64,000 bases of DNA from Macrococcoides equi (GTDB lineage: Bacteria > Bacillota > Bacilli > Staphylococcales > Staphylococcaceae): assembly GCF_047425865.1 (NCBI RefSeq), contig NZ_CP179735.1, one strand, 5' to 3'. Of the stretch, positions 44,208-52,564 are shown one piece after another; position 1 is the stretch's first letter; each line of letters opens with the position of its first letter. The translations under genes were made by a program, and so were the position numbers. The notes under the pieces were generated by a model. The model did no database searches. It was not told the origin of the DNA and saw nothing but the letters and a program-made list of their open reading frames with translations.

Positions 44208-45302
44208 ATGCGAATGTATAAGATTGTATTGGCAGTACTTTTATCACTGGTACTTGGTGCTTGTAATAATGGATCTAATGACGTAAAAGAAGATACGAAG
44301 TCATCAGAAACATCGAAAGTTAAGTCAGAAGAGCCAACTGCTAAATCAAAGTCAGAAAAGACAACTGAAAAACCTAAGACAGTAAACAAAACCAAATCAA
44401 AGAAAGATAAAACTTCAAAAAAGAAACACACAACTGAAGTTTCAGCAAACCTAAAACTACTTACAGACAAAGCGTTAAATGATTATCTATCAGTCCTACC
44501 TAATGCAATGAACAACCGTAACTATAGTAAAATTCGTCTCTTTATCAAATCAGGTTCAAAAGCAGAGGAATATTTTTTAGCGAAGTTACCGACAGGAAGT
44601 TTTGATAATTACCGAATTACTGCATATAATATTGACCGAATTGACGTTAAAGGACGTTATGCTCATGCTATTGTGACACGCACCATGTCTTCAAATGCTA
44701 CGAACGGTAACTTAAAACGTGTGATCACAGTTTTTGATTACTACTACAATAAGCAAACAAGAAAAATGGAACTTTATGATTTTAATGATAAAGCGATCTA
44801 TGATGTTGAAACGAACGCTGCACCAGAACCAGCTGCTAAAACTACTCCAGCGAGTACACCACAACAAGCAAAAGGTGATGCAACGACATGTATTCAGACA
44901 CGATTAACATCAAGTTGTGAAGGCGTTAGTGATAGTCAATTGCTGAATGCATACAATGCAATGGTTCAAGCGGGTACGTTGCCTAAAGCAGCATATAATG
45001 GATGTGTCACTTGTACGATTAAATCAGCATATCAAATCAAGGATAATCCAGTAGCAACTGCAAAGGTAAATAGTTTACCTCAAGCCGTACAGATGACAAC
45101 AGATCAATATCGTAAGCAACTTGAAGCATATTATTCAGATATGGATATAGCGATTATTGGCGCGCAGCCGATAAATGGCACTGATATTTTAGAAGATGCT
45201 GGCGGTAAGTATTATAAAGTAAAAGCCATTGATATTAATACGAAAGAATTATTACAAACCTATAAAGTCTATATCTCAAGTGGTATAATCGTTGCAGAAT
45301 AG
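44208..45302 (+). CDS. Lipoprotein with TcaA-like NTF2 domain (paralogue 2)
   Basis: 364 aa from the ATG at 44208 (a second ATG at 44214; the site GGATGG is weak). Lipobox LGAC (Cys about residue 18), then a Lys/Ser/Thr-rich spacer of about 60 residues. An NTF2-like domain follows (about 85-200: LNDYLSVLPNAMNNRNYSKIRLFIKSGSKAEEYF, MSSNATNGNLKRVITVFDYYY). Residues about 220-364 contain CxxTxLTSSCEGV and CVTCTIKSAY, four cysteines that may form disulfides. Function unknown. Confidence 0.72.
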   Translation: MRMYKIVLAVLLSLVLGACNNGSNDVKEDTKSSETSKVKSEEPTAKSKSEKTTEKPKTVNKTKSKKDKTSKKKHTTEVSANLKLLTDKALNDYLSVLPNAMNNRNYSKIRLFIKSGSKAEEYFLAKLPTGSFDNYRITAYNIDRIDVKGRYAHAIVTRTMSSNATNGNLKRVITVFDYYYNKQTRKMELYDFNDKAIYDVETNAAPEPAAKTTPASTPQQAKGDATTCIQTRLTSSCEGVSDSQLLNAYNAMVQAGTLPKAAYNGCVTCTIKSAYQIKDNPVATAKVNSLPQAVQMTTDQYRKQLEAYYSDMDIAIIGAQPINGTDILEDAGGKYYKVKAIDINTKELLQTYKVYISSGIIVAE

Positions 45303-45368
45303 ACGCCTTAAACTGAACAATACCGTAGAACTTTGAACGGAAGAAGTATCACATAAAGTGGAGGACCT

Positions 45369-46992
45369 ATGTCTATTCTTATCAACGCATTTATGAGGTC
45401 GATTGATAATAAAGATGTTATCTCAATTGACGATCTATATTTACTTTTTAAAACAAGAGATCAACAAGCCATACAAATATATTTAAATAATCTTAAGACC
45501 CATGGTGTAATTCATTTTGAAAAAGTGAATCATGGTTACATTATAGATAAAGTTGATAATAACACGGAAAATATTATCGCTTATCTGGAAGATAATCTGG
45601 ACGATATCACTTTGGATGATTGGAAGATGTTCTTAGAGCTAGACTGGTGGGGACCGGATTCGCATGATAGATTTACTTCACTTTTTCATCAGAAGTTCCC
45701 AGACGAAGATTATTCGATGGTTGAATATATTGAACCTTATCCACTAAAACCTACAACATTTAATCCCTTGGAGATTAATGATGAGTATACGTCTAATTTA
45801 TTGTGTAATATATATGATAGATTATTTGAATATGATAGTGTAGGTAATATTAAGCCATTACTAGTTCATTATTATGAGTTAGATGACCATGTATTAAAGC
45901 TTTACTTGAAAAAAGGAGTTAAGTTTCATGACGGAACCATCCTTACTGCAAAGGATGTCATAAAGAATCTGCGTGCACTTTTTCAATCACCAAAATATGC
46001 ATTTTATAAAGATAATGTCCTTTCAATAGAACAGCTATCGCAAAATGAACTACAGATTGTAATGCGTGCAACGTCAACAATGATATTAAATATTCTGGCG
46101 ACAGATCATGCTTCTATCTTTAAGGATGAAGGGTCTTTCTATGTAGGGACGGGTCCATTCTATTTCGGACATGATTATTTAACGCATAGCGAGATGTATG
46201 CTTTTACTGAATATCATCTAGGAAGGCCTTTTATTGATAAAGTAAAGAATTTACAAGTACCCATTAATTATTATCGTGATGAAAAATGTGAAAATCTCAT
46301 TGATAACTACCATATTCAAGTAGTGGATATGTATTATAATTTGATGATGGTTGTGTTTAATGTTCATACAACGAATATTCAAGATGTACAGCTACGTCAT
46401 TACATCACGACAATTATTCACCATCACATCAATTATTTTGTAGCACTAAGTAGAACATTTAAGCCTAATTATACAGGTTTCTTTCAGGACTCTAATACGC
46501 ATCAGTATGAGACGCCAGAGAAAAATCAATACAAAAATAAAGTTATTAGAGTTGCAATATTTGATAACCTCAATCAATCAGGAGAAACTTTAGCAGCTTT
46601 GCTTGAATCATATGGATGTATAGTAGAAAAAGTCTATTATACATTCGAAGATTTCATTAGAAAAGATTTAAAAGATTTGAATGTTGATGTATTTTTTGGG
46701 ATGTACAGTTTCTTTAATCAACCGGACTATGCATTTTATACATTCTTAACGACAGCAGTGAGAGAAATTGTTGAGCAACATTCATCCACTTTCTGTCTTG
46801 GTAAAGCAGTTTGAGTCAGCAAAGTTAGAAGAAAAACATGCGATTAATCTAAAAATTGAAGAGATATTAATTGAACAAAATTTAATCGTTCCAATGATAC
46901 AGAATAAACGACAAATTACTGTCCCTGATACGATTAAAGATTATCGCATAAAAGCAAATGGATTTATTGATTACCGTACAATTACGCTATAA
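45369..46992 (+). pseudogene. SgrR-like regulator interrupted by a frameshift
   Basis: GGAGG precedes the ATG. The main frame (481 codons, to 46814) starts with a short HTH-like region (IDDLYLLFKTRDQQAIQIYLNNLKTHGVIHFEK) and a family-5 solute-binding domain: LYLKKGVKFHDGTILTAKDVIKNL and GTGPFYFGHDYL. After ...TTAVREIV the frame ends at 46814. The +1 frame continues VLVKQFESAKLEEKHAINLKIEEILIEQNLIVPMI to 46992, the normal ending of this family. So a single frameshift near 46770-46805 breaks the gene. A sequencing error is the alternative. Confidence 0.78.
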
Positions 46993-47026
46993 GAAAAACC
47001 GCTTAAAATTTTTAAGCGGTTTTTCT
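46992..47026. terminator. Bidirectional terminator
   Basis: GAAAAACCGCTTAAAA and TTTTAAGCGGTTTTTC; serves the SgrR-like remnant and the convergent hemolysin III gene. Confidence 0.9.
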
Positions 47027-47037
47027 TACCTTTTCAT

Positions 47038-47706
47038 TCAGTAGATAAAGTACAGCAGTGCAACAAAGTGACACGTAGCACCTGCCAGTATAAAGAAATG
47101 CCATATCATATGGAAATAATGACGATGCTTTTGAGCATAGAACCATGCCCCAACGCTATACATTATCCCACCTAGTAAGATGAAAGAAATAAATAACCAG
47201 CTTGCTTTCGTCATTAATGTCGGGAAAAGTAAGATGCCAAGCCAGCCCATGCTTAAATACATCGCTATACTAATTTTCGGATTTACATTTTTAGCAGTCG
47301 ACTTGTAAATAATACCACCAATGGTGATGACCCATTCAATAATCATGATAGAGATACCTAATTTACCGCCCACTAAGTTTAACGCGACAGGCGTATATGT
47401 ACCGGCAATCGCAATATAGATTATTGCATGGTCGATAATGCGCATTACATATTTATGGATAGATTTTGGTGGCATAAGATGATAAATAGCAGATGATAGA
47501 AACATCAGCATGATACTGATCAGAAAAATACTGATACCTACTGCAAAGACAGCACCGTTTTCATTGTAAGATTTAATCGCAAAATAGGGCAAAGTGAAAA
47601 GGATGAGGAGAGCAGGTACACCGTGTGAAACAGAATTACCGACTTCTTCTCCAAACTTTAACTCTTTTATATCTCTAAAGTTGTAACGTGGTGCTTCCGG
47701 TTTCAT
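47038..47706 (-). CDS. Hemolysin III family membrane protein
   Basis: 222 aa with seven membrane segments. The N-terminal GEEVGNSVSHGVPALLILFTLPYFAI and the later AIYHLMPPKSIHKYVMRIIDHAIIYIAIAGTYTP and FYAQKHRHYFHMIWHFFILAGATCHF are the signatures of the hemolysin III/PAQR-like family, with conserved His/Asp residues that form a metal site. True hemolytic activity is not implied; a membrane hydrolase or receptor-like role is more likely. Confidence 0.9.
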   Translation of the reverse strand: MKPEAPRYNFRDIKELKFGEEVGNSVSHGVPALLILFTLPYFAIKSYNENGAVFAVGISIFLISIMLMFLSSAIYHLMPPKSIHKYVMRIIDHAIIYIAIAGTYTPVALNLVGGKLGISIMIIEWVITIGGIIYKSTAKNVNPKISIAMYLSMGWLGILLFPTLMTKASWLFISFILLGGIMYSVGAWFYAQKHRHYFHMIWHFFILAGATCHFVALLYFIY

Positions 47707-47822
47707 ATGACCATTCCTTTAGCTTCAATTTAATATGATTTTACCATACATAAATATAATAAGCTTTTATAAACAAAATGACAGCTCTTTATTGTCAGAA
47801 AATTTCAAATTTACAGTAGGTT

Positions 47823-47839
47823 GTTACAGAAATATTACA
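47823..47839 (-). promoter_or_regulatory. Candidate WalR-binding motif
   Basis: On the minus strand the sequence reads TGTAAT, five bases, TGTAAC, a perfect match to the WalR consensus TGTWAH-N5-TGTWAH. It lies about 350 bp before the LysM-CHAP gene, a class of cell-wall hydrolase commonly under WalKR control in staphylococci. Confidence 0.55.
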
Positions 47840-48000
47840 ATGTAAAAATGAACTAAATTCAGATGATAAAAAATATCACCTCAAACGTTTTCAAACCCTT
47901 TAATAACGTATTTCTGTACATTTGCCGTTGAACAATTGTTTATTAATTTCAAAAATAAAATTGTCGAAAAATAATATAAAAAATTATTTAATGAATTTAT

Positions 48001-48070
48001 CCCGAACACCTGGAACAGTTGATAGGCTTGAATTACAACAAGTATCGACAAAAAGTGTTCGGTTTTCGGG
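48001..48070 (+). promoter_or_regulatory. Candidate structured leader hairpin
   Basis: CCGAACAC and GTGTTCGG pair across about 46 bases in the leader of the LysM-CHAP gene, with a TTTTCGGG extension near the 3' arm matching CCCGAA at the 5' edge. It does not resemble a riboswitch I can name. Confidence 0.35.
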
Positions 48071-48185
48071 TGAAAATATTTACTATTAGATATTGTAAGC
48101 AAATGAAAGGAAACTGTAACATCACATGAACGATTTATATGTAATAATATTATTATTGAAAAAGTAAGTACTGGAGGAAAGAAAT

Positions 48186-49220
48186 TTGAAGAAAAAATTA
48201 ATTTTCGCGGCAACAACTGCATCAGCTGCCGTTGCTGCTTATACACATCAAGCAGAAGCTGCAGAGCATACAGTTCAACCTGGTGAATCACTATGGTTAA
48301 TCGCCAATAAATATAATACTTCAATTGATCAGTTAAAGTCCTTAAATCAATTATCATCAAATTTGATTTTTCCATACCAGACTTTAAAAGTATCAGGAGA
48401 AGCAACGTATACAAGACCAGCCACTTCAACAGTGAAACGCCCAGCGACACAAGTAAATAATAGCAATATACATAACGTACAGGCAGGGGAAAGCCTATCA
48501 CTGATTGCTGCGAAATATAATACATCAGTAGCACAATTAATGAAGTTAAATAATTTATCTGGATATCTTATTTTCCCGAATCAGAAATTACGTGTGTCTG
48601 GTAGTACAACACATAGTGAACCCGTACAAACTGCCACGCAATCAGTGCAAACAGGTGATGTGAAGTATCACATCGTACAACATGGTGACTATTTAGCGAA
48701 AATTGCGAGCCAGTACGGCGTATCAATTCAAAGTATTAAGGCGTGGAATAACTTATCATCAAATATCATTTATTCTAACCAAAAGTTAATCGTAAGTGGA
48801 AAGCAAGAAGCTGCGACAATCCCTACGAAACCCGTACAAAAAGCACCAGTAGCGCAAGCACCGGCAACAGTAAAGTCGCCAGTCTTTTATCATCAAAACC
48901 TTTATTATTATGGCCAATGTACATGGTATGTATTCAATAAACGTGCAGCGATTGGTAAGAATATTTCTACTTACTGGTGGCATGCGAATAACTGGGCGAA
49001 CGGCGCACGTAAAGACGGATATGTTGTAAATAACACACCAACTGTTGGATCAATCGCTACAACAACTGACGGACCATATGGACACGTAGCGTTTGTAGAA
49101 CGAGTTAATCCGGATGGAACAATTCTTGTATCAGAAACGAACTACTTAACACCATCAGGCGTAGTCGGCTACCGTACATTAACATTAGCGCAAATGAGCA
49201 GATATCAATTTATCCAGTAG
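48186..49220 (+). CDS. Secreted LysM-CHAP peptidoglycan hydrolase (Sle1/LytN-like)
   Basis: 344 aa with a TTG start at 48186 and GGAGG eight bases upstream. Signal peptide MKKKLIFAATTASAAVAAYTHQAEA. Three LysM domains (about 27-70, 95-138, 160-203; each with QPGESL or HGDYL, IANKYN and LKSLNQLSS-like cores) bind peptidoglycan. A C-terminal CHAP domain (about 235-344) has the catalytic Cys in YGQCTWYVF and His in GHVAFVE. It is an amidase or endopeptidase used in cell separation. Possible WalR site upstream. Confidence 0.94.
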   Translation: MKKKLIFAATTASAAVAAYTHQAEAAEHTVQPGESLWLIANKYNTSIDQLKSLNQLSSNLIFPYQTLKVSGEATYTRPATSTVKRPATQVNNSNIHNVQAGESLSLIAAKYNTSVAQLMKLNNLSGYLIFPNQKLRVSGSTTHSEPVQTATQSVQTGDVKYHIVQHGDYLAKIASQYGVSIQSIKAWNNLSSNIIYSNQKLIVSGKQEAATIPTKPVQKAPVAQAPATVKSPVFYHQNLYYYGQCTWYVFNKRAAIGKNISTYWWHANNWANGARKDGYVVNNTPTVGSIATTTDGPYGHVAFVERVNPDGTILVSETNYLTPSGVVGYRTLTLAQMSRYQFIQ

Positions 49221-49345
49221 AGGCTGTCTGAAAAGCGTTCTGGCGCAAATAAACTGGAGAAAATCCACGAGAAATCGTTCTTTGATTTCAGTGGATTTTT
49301 GAAGTTTAGTAGGCGCAAGCTTTGAAGACGCCGTTTTTAAATAGA
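49219..49345. repeat. Structured repeat element, copy 2
   Basis: Starts TAGAGGCTGT at the stop codon of the LysM gene. The variable stem AAAATCCAC and GTGGATTTT closes the conserved apical loop AAATCGTTCTTTGATTT. It ends GCCGTTTTTAAATAGAGG. Confidence 0.8.
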
Positions 49346-49463
49346 GGCTGTAAAATAAGCGTATAGCCCTAAGCAAAATAAGAAAATCATCCGTAAATCG
49401 TTATTTGATTTAGGATGATTTTTGTTTTTGTCGTAAGGGCTGCTTATTTTGCGCCGTTTCCAA
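49343..49463. repeat. Structured repeat element, copy 3
   Basis: Same frame as copy 2 with different stem bases: AAAATCATCC pairs with GGATGATTTT around AAATCGTTATTTGATTT; outer arms AAAATAAGCG, AGCCCTAAG and GTAAGGGCT, CTTATTTTGCG also pair. Confidence 0.8.
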
Positions 49464-49547
49464 TAGAGGCTGTAAAATAAGCGTATAGCCCTAATCAAAA
49501 TAAGACCCCGCTGAAATTCAATCTCTGAATTTCAGCGGGGTCTTTAC
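49464..49547. repeat. Structured repeat element, partial copy 4, ending in a bidirectional terminator
   Basis: The first 45 bases repeat copy 3 almost exactly. The rest is replaced by a perfect hairpin AGACCCCGCTGAAATTCA and TGAATTTCAGCGGGGTCT (49503-49543), which terminates both the LysM transcript and the convergent gene at 49551. Confidence 0.85.
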
Positions 49548-49550
49548 TTA

Positions 49551-50072
49551 CTATGCCTCAATAAACTGCTCGATACTATCATAATTTTTACGTGCTTCAA
49601 TAGTTGAAGGATCTAAATGAATAAAGAAGCGCTCAGGTGATGAGATATAGGCACCGTCTTCTGAACCGAATCCACCTTCAGTATATTCAATATTTTGAGC
49701 TTGGCAGTATTCAATAATTTCTTTTCGTAATGCATCACGAGCTTCAATACTAGCTTTTAATGATTGATGATCAAAGTAATAATTATCGATTAACGTCGTA
49801 CCGTCAATCATACCTTGCTGATGCATTACTGGAATCTCTTCCCACAAGATTTCTACATCATCTTCATGCGATAAGTTTGTTAACGGATAGATACTGCCGT
49901 TATGCTGATGTTCATAGTAAGATGGAAACGCATCGTGTTTAATTTCATAATCATAATCCTCATGTTTTGTTACGAATGGTATTGCTTCTACCCATGCGAT
50001 AAGTTGTTCTTCAGTGTCGAAAAGTCCGATATTTTGAATGTTATTTGAACTCACAAATTTAAGTAAAAACAT
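49551..50072 (-). CDS. Hypothetical acidic protein (173 aa)
   Basis: 173 aa, acidic and cytosolic, with GGAGGA upstream of its ATG. It begins MFLLKFVSSNNIQNIGLFDTEEQLIAWVEAIP and includes the patterned GFGSEDGAYISSPERFFIHLDP. No domain or signal recognised. It ends at the bidirectional terminator near 49543. Confidence 0.65.
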   Translation of the reverse strand: MFLLKFVSSNNIQNIGLFDTEEQLIAWVEAIPFVTKHEDYDYEIKHDAFPSYYEHQHNGSIYPLTNLSHEDDVEILWEEIPVMHQQGMIDGTTLIDNYYFDHQSLKASIEARDALRKEIIEYCQAQNIEYTEGGFGSEDGAYISSPERFFIHLDPSTIEARKNYDSIEQFIEA

Positions 50073-50140
50073 AATATCCTCCTGTGTTTGCTTTGTTATT
50101 CATCTTCAGTTTAATGTATATTGCAGTAATACTTCAAATA

Positions 50141-50755
50141 TTAGCCAAATGCTTCTTTAATGCCTTTGATTAATCCATCTATCGCTGCATCTAATATGCG
50201 ATGGAGTGCCTCGCGTAACTGTAATCCAATATCTGTTTCATCCTGTCTTTCCTGAGCTGTACTATTGAATCCTTCGCCGTCTATATTCACGAATCCTTTA
50301 ATTGACCATATCTTTAAATTTTCCTGCTTTGCCTTTTTTTCAGCTGCAAGCATTCTATCCAGATAATCTTTTTGCTGATAAACGTATCCAACGCGTGCAT
50401 ATCCCTTTCTAACCAATGTTTCATTAATCATTGTATTTCCACAATACAGATAGACTAAATCTCTGCCGTAACGGTCTTTCTTGCCCTTTGTATCGTATTG
50501 GATACTCATGTCACATGTTTTAACGAGTGACTCTGTATAACGTGCTGCTTCAATAGCATAGGGTTGTACAGGAGTATTTGGTTTTTTAGATTCAGGTGTA
50601 TCAACCAGTAATAATCTTACGGTCTTTTTGCGGTTATTCACTTTCACGGCTATCGTATCACCATCAATTGCATGGTCGAAGGTTGCTTTTATCTTAGGCA
50701 TGTCTGTTTGAAACATGCTGAAATTTAATGTTAATGCTAATGCAGATAATATCAA
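50141..50755 (-). CDS. Thermonuclease-like secreted nuclease (SNase family)
   Basis: 204 aa with a TTG start at 50755 (GAGG seven bases upstream). A short hydrophobic N-terminus (ILSALALTLNFSM) may be a weak signal peptide. SNase core: HAIDGDTIAVKVNNRKKTVRLLLVDTPESKKP holds the Asp, Arg and Glu of the active site, and KKDRYGRDLVYLYCG the second Arg. It cleaves DNA and RNA with calcium. The C-terminal 50 residues are a helical extension not seen in nuclease A. Confidence 0.9.
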   Translation of the reverse strand: MILSALALTLNFSMFQTDMPKIKATFDHAIDGDTIAVKVNNRKKTVRLLLVDTPESKKPNTPVQPYAIEAARYTESLVKTCDMSIQYDTKGKKDRYGRDLVYLYCGNTMINETLVRKGYARVGYVYQQKDYLDRMLAAEKKAKQENLKIWSIKGFVNIDGEGFNSTAQERQDETDIGLQLREALHRILDAAIDGLIKGIKEAFG

Positions 50756-50883
50756 AATAAAACCTCATTTATTAAAAAGATTCTTTTATTATACACAAAC
50801 ATATGTTCTATTTCAAATACTATCGTTCTTTATAATATATGGATTGTTCGTTATAATGAAAGGAATAGAAAGAAGGTGTCCAG

Positions 50884-51447
50884 ATGAAAGAAATACATGA
50901 AATTGTTGCATATAATCTTAAGTCATACCGTCATGAGAATGGATTAACGTTAGATAATGTGTCACGTCGCACTGGTGTATCAAAAACAATGCTTTCTCAA
51001 ATTGAAAGAGGTGATTCTATCCCTTCGATCACAACGGTATGGAAAATTGCGAACGGATTGAAGATTAGTTTTACTACGCTCATAAAATCACCTGATCAAA
51101 AAGTTAATATTAAAAGGAAATCAGAAGTGATGGAAATGACCGGGGATGATGGACGTTTTCGTTTGTATCCGTATTATCCTTATGAAAGTGGTCATTCGAT
51201 TGAAATGTACCAGTTTGAAATTGATCCTGGGGGCACTTTTACTTCTGATGCTCATCAGTCTGGAAGTGAGGAATATATCATTGTGAATCAGGGCATGCTC
51301 AGTTTAAAAGTACAAAATGAAGATTATCATATTGAAAAGGATACTGCAGTTCGGTTTGATGCTGATGTATCTCATGTATACTCAAATATCGGAGAAGGTA
51401 TCGTACGAGGTGCAATGACAATCTATTATCCGGAGCAAAAAATATGA
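50884..51447 (+). CDS. XRE-family regulator with C-terminal cupin domain
   Basis: 187 aa. HTH at about 8-60 (YNLKSYRHENGLTLDNVSRRTGVSKTMLSQIERGDSIPSITTVWKIANGL), then a small-molecule-binding cupin (about 105-185: GGTFTSDAHQSGSEEYIIVNQGMLSLKV, FDADVSHVYSNIGEG). Such regulators sense a metabolite. Its stop overlaps the start of the YeiH-like exporter gene (ATGA), so it is coupled to it and likely controls it. Confidence 0.92.
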   Translation: MKEIHEIVAYNLKSYRHENGLTLDNVSRRTGVSKTMLSQIERGDSIPSITTVWKIANGLKISFTTLIKSPDQKVNIKRKSEVMEMTGDDGRFRLYPYYPYESGHSIEMYQFEIDPGGTFTSDAHQSGSEEYIIVNQGMLSLKVQNEDYHIEKDTAVRFDADVSHVYSNIGEGIVRGAMTIYYPEQKI

Positions 51448-52415
51448 AGTATTACGGCATAATTTTTTGTGCGATGATTGCGAGTCTCGCAACCCTATTT
51501 GGTCACTTCATTCCTGTGATTGGAGGTATTATATTTAGTATTATTCTCGGTATAGTGATTAATAATACAGTTCGGGTACCAGAAGTGATGCACACAGGTA
51601 TTAAGTTTTCATCTAAAAAAATATTACAGTATGCCATCATTATTATGGGTTTTACATTAAACCTACGTGTCGTTGCTGACATGGGGATAGCATCACTGCC
51701 GATTACATTGATTACAATTAGCGCGGCATTACTTACGAGTATATTGCTTGGGAAATTATTAGGGGTAAGCGAAAATATAAGAACATTGATTGGTGTCGGT
51801 ACGGCAATATGCGGGGGATCTGCAATTGCTGCAGCAAGTCCGATTATTGATGCGAAAGAAGATGAAGTTGCATTTTCGTTATCGACGATCTTCCTGTTTA
51901 ATATTATTGCCGTCTTCTTATTTCCGGTGATGGGACATGCATGTGGATTAAGCGCTATTGGATTTGGTCACTTTGCAGGGACGGCAATCAACGATACGAG
52001 TAGTGTTGTTGCAGCAGGATATGCTTATTCTGAGCAGGCCGGTGATACAGCAACCATTGTCAAACTTGTTCGTGCATTAATGATTATCCCGGTGTGTCTA
52101 TTATTAGTAGGTATTCAAATGAGCAGAAAACAACAGACATCTTTTAATTTTAAAAAAGTTTTTCCGTGGTTTATTTTATATTTTTTTATGGCCAGTATTT
52201 TGACAACATTATTTAATATTCCAACTGAAATCATTGGGTATATAAAATTAATATCAACATTTATGATAAGTATAGCGATGGCAGGTATAGGCCTTTCAGT
52301 AGATATTAAGAAGTTTATATCAATTGGTATGAGACCGGTCGTTCTGGGCGCTGGTGTTTGGTTTGTAGTCGCAGGGTTAAGTTTAGTGCTGCAATGGATA
52401 ATGAATATATGGTAG
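51444..52415 (+). CDS. YeiH-family (UPF0324) putative membrane exporter
   Basis: 323 aa with about ten membrane segments. Signatures: KKILQYAIIIMGFTLNL, LIGVGTAICGGSAIAAASPIIDAKEDEVAFSLSTIF and GFGHFAGTAINDTSSVVAAGYAYS, typical of this putative sulfate or sulfonate exporter family. Starts inside the stop of its XRE-cupin regulator. The transported compound is unknown. Confidence 0.92.
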   Translation: MKYYGIIFCAMIASLATLFGHFIPVIGGIIFSIILGIVINNTVRVPEVMHTGIKFSSKKILQYAIIIMGFTLNLRVVADMGIASLPITLITISAALLTSILLGKLLGVSENIRTLIGVGTAICGGSAIAAASPIIDAKEDEVAFSLSTIFLFNIIAVFLFPVMGHACGLSAIGFGHFAGTAINDTSSVVAAGYAYSEQAGDTATIVKLVRALMIIPVCLLLVGIQMSRKQQTSFNFKKVFPWFILYFFMASILTTLFNIPTEIIGYIKLISTFMISIAMAGIGLSVDIKKFISIGMRPVVLGAGVWFVVAGLSLVLQWIMNIW

Positions 52416-52425
52416 AGGTGAGAGA

Positions 52426-52503
52426 ATGATTAAAAAAGTTATATTTTCTACAATTGTAGGTTTAGTTGCGATGTTATTTAGAAGTGATAAGAAGGCGGAG
52501 TAA
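52426..52503 (+). CDS. Possible small membrane peptide (25 aa)
   Basis: ATG at 52426 with GAGGTGA upstream. The peptide begins MIKKVIFSTIVGLVAMLFRS, one hydrophobic helix with basic start, and ends at the TAA at 52501. It lies between the exporter gene and gtfA and is too short for usual gene finders. Could be real or chance. Confidence 0.4.
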   Translation: MIKKVIFSTIVGLVAMLFRSDKKAE

Positions 52504-52564
52504 TGGATAGAATATATTACGCTAGTGATATAATAATTATAAATAATCTATAGGAGAGTAAACA

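Larger units (their letters stand above)
47707..48185. other. Long leader region before the LysM-CHAP gene
   Basis: About 480 bp without a credible gene. It holds a WalR-type motif near 47823, a long hairpin at about 48001-48070 and AT-rich promoter-like DNA at 48135-48170. An ORF of 217 codons on the minus strand overlaps it but runs antisense into the LysM gene. Confidence 0.6.

Noticed and set aside
48001..48070. Cyclic di-AMP (ydaO) riboswitch before the LysM gene
   Set aside because: This riboswitch often precedes cell-wall hydrolase genes, but its conserved core sequences are not visible here; only a simple hairpin is.
47881..48534. 217-codon minus-strand ORF across the LysM leader
   Set aside because: It overlaps the signal peptide and first LysM domain in antisense, has no ribosome-binding site and no recognisable domain.
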